Shown here: piece by piece, positions 7,581-12,210 of the stretch
Numbering within the stretch: the first letter of the stretch is position 1
Layout: each line of letters begins with the position of its first letter
Assembly: GCA_024225895.1 (NCBI GenBank)
Contig: JAAEMC010001104.1
Span: 1-12,210, forward strand
Direction: 5' to 3'
Length of the DNA: 12,210 nt
Source of the DNA: Desulfobacteraceae bacterium
GTDB taxonomy: Bacteria; Desulfobacterota; Desulfobacteria; Desulfobacterales; Desulfobacteraceae
The notes under the pieces: model-generated
What the model saw: only the letters and a program-made list of their open reading frames with translations
The model's database searches: none
What the model was told of the DNA's origin: nothing
Made by a program: the position numbers and the translations under genes

Positions 7581-9266
7581 TCAGTCATAGAGCCAGGATT
7601 CATGGTTGTAATAACTTAACAATGCCGGATAGAGGATGGTATTGATCTCTTGTTGATCGGTTGCAAGGTCGTGTTTGCCAAAGGTAAGCTCGCTTTTAAA
7701 AACATCGGGTGTTAAAAAGCGGGTTTGAACCGGTATATTAATTCGGTCTATTCTTTGATAAATTTTTTCTTTACTGATGGCAGGATCCCATGCCAGAAAC
7801 CATCCCCAATCCCCAAAGCTTGGGACATTCTCATGGAAGGGCAGGGTCTGAAACCCGGCGCTTTCAAGGGTTCTGCCAATACATAAAAAACTTTGCTTGG
7901 CAAGATAGGGAGAGGTGGACTGGACCACCATCATCCCGTTAAAAGAAAGGTGCTTTTTAACTTTTTTGTAAAACTGCCTGGCATACAGCTTGGAAAGCTC
8001 AGGTGTCGAAGGGTCCGGCATGTCCACAATGATGACATCAAAGAAGCCTTTGATCTTTTCTAAAAATTTATCCGCATCCACATTCATGACATTTACATCT
8101 GCAATTTTAACGGATTCTGGTTGATTTCCCTTTTTTATTTTTTGATTTCCTTCCATGTAAATCCGTGACTGGATACCCTGGGTAATACCTTTTTCGGTAA
8201 TTTTAACCAGCCTGGCATCCTCAAAAGCATTCTGGTTTATTTTGGCTAACAGGGGATGGGTTGCAGCAAGCTTTGTCATGGCGGGATCCAGGTCCACCAA
8301 TAGGATTTCTTCCACATCCTTGTATTTTAAAACTTCGCGAAGGGCACATCCGTCACCTCCCCCTAAAATAAGTACCTTTTTGTGCTGCGGAACAAGGTTC
8401 ATCACCGGGTGGACCATGGGCTCATGGTAGCGGTCCTCATCTATGCTGCAAAATTGAAGGTTACCGTTTAAAAAGAGCCGGACTTCATCAAAGGGCTTAT
8501 AATGGGTGATGGCAATATGCTGGTACCGGGTGATTTTGCTGAATACAATGGGATCATCATACAAAGGCTGTTCAATCTTAAGGTTCCACTGCCGGTTATT
8601 AGTATATCCTGTCACGACCAGAACAAGGGTGATACTCATAACAAAGGCAATAAAAAGCCTTTTTTTGATCAGGCCTTTTTTTGAAAAATAAAGAAAGGTG
8701 ACAAAGGCCAGGGAAAAATTGATACCAGCCGTTAAAAAGGCAGCCTCGGTAATAGGGGTAAAGCGAAGTAAAATAAAAACATATATCAGGGCACCAATGA
8801 GACTTCCTATATAATCCGCACTTAAGATACTGCCCAGGTTGGTGGAGAGCTCCTTGCTGTAATCATTGTTGATTCGGATAATCACAGGAATTTCAAGGCC
8901 GATCATAATCCCGATGAGACTTACAAAGGCATATAGCACAATTGTGTAATGGCTGGTATACCCGAAAGAAAGGTAAGTTAAGGTGGGCGAGAACCCGCCG
9001 GTCAACGCAAGTCCTGTTTCAATGCCGATAAAGGCATAGACCAGATGCCTTTTATGTATCCTGGACTGGATCAGGGAACCGAATCCCATCCAGAACAGCA
9101 TCAGTCCGATGACAATGGCCCATTGCTCAAAGGAATTGCCCAGAATCATGGATGCCAGGCTTGCCTGGATATATTCTAATATAATACCGCAGGCACCGCT
9201 GGCAAACATGCAGGCACACAGCAGAAAAGAAGCAAAGTTGAACCGTGCTCTTTGCGTTAAACCCAT
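7581..9266 (-). CDS. Membrane-anchored polyamine aminopropyltransferase-like (spermidine-synthase family) protein
   Basis: The 561-residue protein fuses an N-terminal membrane domain of about seven helices (residues 13-222) to a cytoplasmic spermidine-synthase fold. The catalytic half contains YHEPMVHP (280-287), the nucleotide-loop glycines LILGGGDG (299-306), VDLDP (324-328) for the ribose of decarboxylated SAM or SAM, and IIVDMPDPSTP (412-422). Asp415 and Asp418 in that last motif match the catalytic DxxD of the family. Family members move an aminopropyl group from decarboxylated SAM to putrescine or a similar amine. Whether this one makes spermidine is not shown by the sequence. A basic insert of about 30 residues (360-390) lies between the core strands and is not usual in SpeE. 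The gene begins three bases after the DUF350 stop (ATG-TAA-TTT-ATG) without a clear Shine-Dalgarno, suggesting coupled translation. The pairing of membrane SpeE and DUF350 genes points to envelope or stress physiology. Confidence 0.88.
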   Translation of the reverse strand: MGLTQRARFNFASFLLCACMFASGACGIILEYIQASLASMILGNSFEQWAIVIGLMLFWMGFGSLIQSRIHKRHLVYAFIGIETGLALTGGFSPTLTYLSFGYTSHYTIVLYAFVSLIGIMIGLEIPVIIRINNDYSKELSTNLGSILSADYIGSLIGALIYVFILLRFTPITEAAFLTAGINFSLAFVTFLYFSKKGLIKKRLFIAFVMSITLVLVVTGYTNNRQWNLKIEQPLYDDPIVFSKITRYQHIAITHYKPFDEVRLFLNGNLQFCSIDEDRYHEPMVHPVMNLVPQHKKVLILGGGDGCALREVLKYKDVEEILLVDLDPAMTKLAATHPLLAKINQNAFEDARLVKITEKGITQGIQSRIYMEGNQKIKKGNQPESVKIADVNVMNVDADKFLEKIKGFFDVIIVDMPDPSTPELSKLYARQFYKKVKKHLSFNGMMVVQSTSPYLAKQSFLCIGRTLESAGFQTLPFHENVPSFGDWGWFLAWDPAISKEKIYQRIDRINIPVQTRFLTPDVFKSELTFGKHDLATDQQEINTILYPALLSYYNHESWLYD

Positions 9267-9269
9267 AAA

Positions 9270-10160
9270 TTACATGGAAAAGGCAATGACAATAGCCACG
9301 GCATTCACGGCACTTTGGACCACAATCAAAGCTGCTACATTTTTGTCTTGTTCAACTTCTACGGCCACCTTGGTGGTGGGTAAAAGGACCCGATCGATAA
9401 TCATCCGGAATAAGAGCAGCATGACCATGCCGAAAACCGTATACAAGGCAAAGCTGATAATGTCGTTGGACCACCCTGTAAAGGGCCCGGATATGCTCCC
9501 TTTTAGTACAATGCCAAGAGCAATGAGAACGCCGCCAAGGCCGATACCGGCAGCCGGGTTGTTATTTTTAATTTCATCCCTGACATGAAACGGGGTAATC
9601 ACTTCATACAAAAGCCCGAACAATAGCAGGGCAAGCTGGCCCAATATGAAAAAGAGAATGGCACTGAAAAGGGCCTGGAGAAATGAGCCGCCGGTCCCGG
9701 ATATGCTTCCGTTGAGGATAAAACCCGTGGCAATATACATGCAGGCCTCAACAATGCCCACTGCTGTATTTCCGATTTCTTTTTTACCATCGTCATGGCT
9801 GAATTCTTTGATGCATTCTTTATCATTGTCGATATGGCCCAGCATGATAAAATCATTGATAAACCGGCAGGAAAACATGCAGCCGATAATAATGAAGCCG
9901 TCAATGGTCAGAAATAAGGTGTCGGTCCAAAAACCTTTGGATTCGCCGGCAAGAGCGCCGGAAAGGGCAATGGCAATCCCAAGATAGAGGCCTGCTCTTC
10001 TAAACCCCACGGCTTTATTGCCGTCATCAATATGGACATCGTCATCAAACTCTTTGGTTCTAAAGTCATCCAGGCTCTTGGCAAGCCAGATAAACAATAC
10101 ACAGATAATCACATATACAAATCCCTGACCAAAATTGGCGAGAGTTGCCGCTAAATTCAT
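9270..10160 (-). CDS. Tandem DUF350 (YjfL-like) inner-membrane protein
   Basis: This is a 296-residue integral membrane protein with about eight hydrophobic helices. It consists of two DUF350 units. The mark of each half-unit is an N-x-A helix start followed by a Gly-rich helix: NKAVG at 48, NTAVG at 131, NPAAG at 201 and NVAA at 274. The first three end in a small G-rich turn (SGALAG, NGSISG, KGSISG). E. coli YjfL, as I recall it, has two such N-T-A helices in about 130 residues, so this is a doubled version. Charged cytoplasmic or periplasmic loops (D/E/K-rich) occur at 31-47 and 110-130. The biochemical role of DUF350 is unknown. Family members sit beside PspA-like, DUF2491 and polyamine-enzyme genes. 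The start is supported by a near-perfect AAGGAGG (10173-10167), six bases before the ATG. The gene lies 19 bases after the lipoprotein gene. Confidence 0.88.
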   Translation of the reverse strand: MNLAATLANFGQGFVYVIICVLFIWLAKSLDDFRTKEFDDDVHIDDGNKAVGFRRAGLYLGIAIALSGALAGESKGFWTDTLFLTIDGFIIIGCMFSCRFINDFIMLGHIDNDKECIKEFSHDDGKKEIGNTAVGIVEACMYIATGFILNGSISGTGGSFLQALFSAILFFILGQLALLLFGLLYEVITPFHVRDEIKNNNPAAGIGLGGVLIALGIVLKGSISGPFTGWSNDIISFALYTVFGMVMLLLFRMIIDRVLLPTTKVAVEVEQDKNVAALIVVQSAVNAVAIVIAFSM

Positions 10161-10179
10161 TTGATTCCTCCTTGACCTG

Positions 10180-11805
10180 TTATTTGCCTTTGGCCTTTGG
10201 CCCGCCGCCGCGAAGTTTTGAACCCGCGCCCCTGACAGAGGCTGCTGATGTTTTTAGCCCGCCGCTTTTGGCAAAGTTCGTACTTTGAAACCTGGGTGAT
10301 TTTTTAATGTAATTGCCGTAGGTGCCGTATTTCTGGAACCCCTTTTTTGTTTTGCCGAAATAGGGTTTTTTATGCCTGTAATCCCTGTTCCATCCCCTCC
10401 AGGAATTGTAATAAAAATAGGTGGGCGGAAAGAAAAAGAGATTGGAAAAAAAGGCCCATTTGCCATACCAGCCCCAGAAACTTTCCCCTTTTTCATCCTT
10501 TTTCCATTCCCCGTATTTAGGGTTGCCCACATAGGCCATCCCGGGCGGTGCTGCCTGGGCAAGCTGGTCTTCTTCAAATACCCCATAGGGCTTTGAGAGA
10601 ATAGCCATACCCATAAATTCAAGGTTTTGATCAAAAAAGGAGGCATTTACTTTTTCCCAGCCAGTCTCCTTTGTTTCCCCGTTTTCCTCCAGCAGATATT
10701 TATGATAATAGGCTTCCTGGAAGCTATCTACATAAAATGAGGCTGCATTGTGGCCCATGCCCGGCCACTGGGCTGTCGGCTCAATCTTGAGCTGGGGCCA
10801 GTGGGCGCCAATGTTGTTGACCAGTTTGGAACCGCCCCATCCCGGCTGGATTTTGGCAATGCTGTCCATTTCATTTTCAGATAAATATTCATAGGTTTCC
10901 GGACTGAGCGGACGGGTAAATGTTGCAAATTTGGGGTTGTAATAATCGGAGTTTTCATTCCAGGATTCCCGTTTGACAGTCACTGAATATTCTTCTTTCA
11001 TGTCCTTTAGGACCTTGGTGTAGCTTAAGTAAAGGCCGGCAACAGCCTTTTTAAATAAGGGCTGTTTTTCCTTGGCGGTTTCCAGACTTTGGGATATGCC
11101 GTCCACACCATCGGTAAAGGCTGCATAATCAGCGGTTTGATTGCTTTGATGCTGGCTCGCCACCTTATTGATAACCTTTAAATGATCTTCAGACTGTCTT
11201 TGAAGCGCTAAAAACGAGGCAAACTTGGCATCTATTTTTTCAACATTATCCGGGAAATCATTTTTAGCCTTTGCCACTTCATTTTTTTTAAGATCCGTGA
11301 CAATCCCGGTCAGCTGCACCAGATTTTTTTCAGATTGATTTTTAAGGCTGTCGATATTTTTGATGTTGTCCTGGATTTTGGCAAATCGTTGTAAAGGATA
11401 TTTAGACAACTCCCTGGCACCTGAAATAACGGTATTAATCCGTTCCATCTGCTGGGTGACCTGGGGGGCAAGAGAGAATTTATTTTTGGAGATCAAGGGT
11501 TTGAGCTCTTTTTTGTAAAGGCCCGATGCCCTTTCAAGTTCAGCCTTTGCCTTTTGAAAATTTTGTGCCCAATTCTCCTTTTGAGCGAATCTTTCCATTG
11601 GTTTAAATTCGCCGGATTTTGTGAGCTGATCATAATTTTTCTGATCCTGGGATATGGTGGAATCAACATATTTGATGGTATTGGGAATGTCTTTGGCCTG
11701 TTTTTTAAGCTCTTTTGGCAGACCTCCGCCGCAGGACGCTAAAAAACAAGTCAGCATCACAAGCGCCATGGTAAAAAACAATGATTTTGTTTTTTGGGTA
11801 AACAC
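10180..11805 (-). CDS. Large lipoprotein with helical body and aromatic, then basic Gly-rich C-terminus; function unknown
   Basis: I do not recognise a named family. The 541-residue precursor has a signal peptide with lipobox LASC and acylated Cys25. The next residue is Gly, not Asp, which favours sorting to the outer membrane. Residues 30-275 are mostly charged, helix-forming sequence (Lys/Glu/Gln/Asn-rich, probably coiled coil). Residues 280-420 look like a globular domain. Residues 423-475 are strikingly aromatic (NPKYGEW, SFWGWYGKWAFF, YFYYNSWRGW). The last 70 residues are Lys/Arg/Gly/Ser-rich and probably disordered. The SFW and NP-YG elements and the Gly-rich end faintly recall DUF1190 lipoproteins (YgiB/YjfM), which sit near DUF350 in E. 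coli. That is a memory-based resemblance only. The start is GTG at 11805 with AAGGAG (11820-11815), nine bases upstream inside the last codons of the preceding gene, so translation is probably coupled. Confidence 0.85.
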   Translation of the reverse strand: MFTQKTKSLFFTMALVMLTCFLASCGGGLPKELKKQAKDIPNTIKYVDSTISQDQKNYDQLTKSGEFKPMERFAQKENWAQNFQKAKAELERASGLYKKELKPLISKNKFSLAPQVTQQMERINTVISGARELSKYPLQRFAKIQDNIKNIDSLKNQSEKNLVQLTGIVTDLKKNEVAKAKNDFPDNVEKIDAKFASFLALQRQSEDHLKVINKVASQHQSNQTADYAAFTDGVDGISQSLETAKEKQPLFKKAVAGLYLSYTKVLKDMKEEYSVTVKRESWNENSDYYNPKFATFTRPLSPETYEYLSENEMDSIAKIQPGWGGSKLVNNIGAHWPQLKIEPTAQWPGMGHNAASFYVDSFQEAYYHKYLLEENGETKETGWEKVNASFFDQNLEFMGMAILSKPYGVFEEDQLAQAAPPGMAYVGNPKYGEWKKDEKGESFWGWYGKWAFFSNLFFFPPTYFYYNSWRGWNRDYRHKKPYFGKTKKGFQKYGTYGNYIKKSPRFQSTNFAKSGGLKTSAASVRGAGSKLRGGGPKAKGK

Positions 11806-11809
11806 CTTT

Positions 11810-12210
11810 TTATGCTCCTTTGCTTAACACACGGATATTGCCGGGTTCAACCGGAAGGCTTGTATAGATCTGGTAAGATTCTTTGCCGGATCCTGAATCC
11901 CATTCCTCAATTGTGAGAAATTTTAAAGCGCCCTCGTTTTCAAATTCATACATATAAACCTTTTCTTCTTTGGTTCCTCTCAGATAGATGGCTGCCCAGT
12001 CATCTTCGTACCAGAATTTTTCCTGGTTAAATACAACGGCATCCTTGTCATCGGCGATCTGGTCCAGATCATCTTCATCAATATTTTCGCCTGCTTCATC
12101 CTTTAAGTTCCTGAAAGACAGGCGTTCCAGGGTCATTGCGATTTCAAGTTCATCATCATATTCCCACTCGAAATTAAAGGTTTCACCTGTTTCAAGACAA
12201 AGACAGGTCA
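11810..12210 (-). CDS. DUF4178-like acidic protein, C-terminal part (5' end outside window)
   Basis: The frame stays open to the right edge, giving about 133 codons. An ATG at 12136 is probably internal. It has no ribosome-binding site, and the residues before it (GETFNFEWEYDDELEIA) continue the same acidic, beta-rich style. The visible protein is soluble, strongly acidic, and rich in Trp, Tyr and Phe. The block KFWYEDDWAAIYL, then FLTIEEW, then a final beta segment ending in PGNIRVL resembles DUF4178 domains, which are often found beside DUF350, PspA and membrane SpeE genes. The match is from memory of the family's pattern. The function of DUF4178 is unknown. The stop lies four bases before the lipoprotein GTG, and the last codons (AAA GGA GCA) supply that gene's Shine-Dalgarno. 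Confidence 0.6.
   Translation of the reverse strand, partial: TCLCLETGETFNFEWEYDDELEIAMTLERLSFRNLKDEAGENIDEDDLDQIADDKDAVVFNQEKFWYEDDWAAIYLRGTKEEKVYMYEFENEGALKFLTIEEWDSGSGKESYQIYTSLPVEPGNIRVLSKGA

Noticed and set aside
9109..9588. A 159-codon + strand frame across the SpeE-like/DUF350 junction
   Set aside because: It spans the junction of two convincing membrane-protein genes on the other strand and shows no recognisable motif.

Overview
The window looks like chromosomal DNA of a moderately AT-rich Gram-negative bacterium. The style of the large multi-PAS hybrid histidine kinase, the lipoprotein and the operon content suggest a sulfate-reducing deltaproteobacterium of the Desulfobacteraceae type. 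This is an impression from protein style, not a database match. I see no rRNA, tRNA, CRISPR array or insertion sequence.

Layout: positions 1-2349 are on the + strand. They hold the 3' part of a UvrD/PcrA/Rep-family helicase gene cut by the left edge, followed 33 bases later by an MFS transporter that probably starts at TTG. Everything from 2379 to the right edge is on the - strand and is read right to left. In transcription order this is: a DUF4178-like acidic protein (cut by the right edge), a large outer-membrane-type lipoprotein, a tandem DUF350 membrane protein, a membrane-anchored spermidine-synthase-like enzyme, a MthK-like potassium channel with a cytoplasmic RCK domain, and finally a 1319-residue cytoplasmic hybrid sensor kinase. 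The MFS and kinase genes converge with 29 bases between them.

The first four - strand genes are packed at 4, 19 and 3 base spacings and look like one operon. The channel follows after 92 bases. Proteins of the DUF350, aminopropyltransferase-like, DUF4178 and lipoprotein types recall the E. coli yjf cluster (PspA-like YjfJ, DUF2491 YjfK, DUF350 YjfL, DUF1190 YjfM, glutathionylspermidine-synthase-like YjfC) and other PspA-linked envelope-stress neighbourhoods. The likely theme is envelope integrity plus polyamine chemistry, here joined to a ligand-gated K+ channel. PspA and DUF2491 relatives, if present, would lie beyond the right edge. The sensor kinase has its own candidate promoter and may be functionally separate.

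The most interesting points are these: the K+ channel gene carries a strong Shine-Dalgarno and ATG that would make a free RCK domain, at the place where archaeal MthK does the same; the channel appears to have lost the MthK Ca2+ ligands and has a His/Cys-rich patch there; the envelope/polyamine operon is coupled to a K+ channel; and the kinase has an unannotated-looking N-terminal domain that I read as STAS/SpoIIAA-like.
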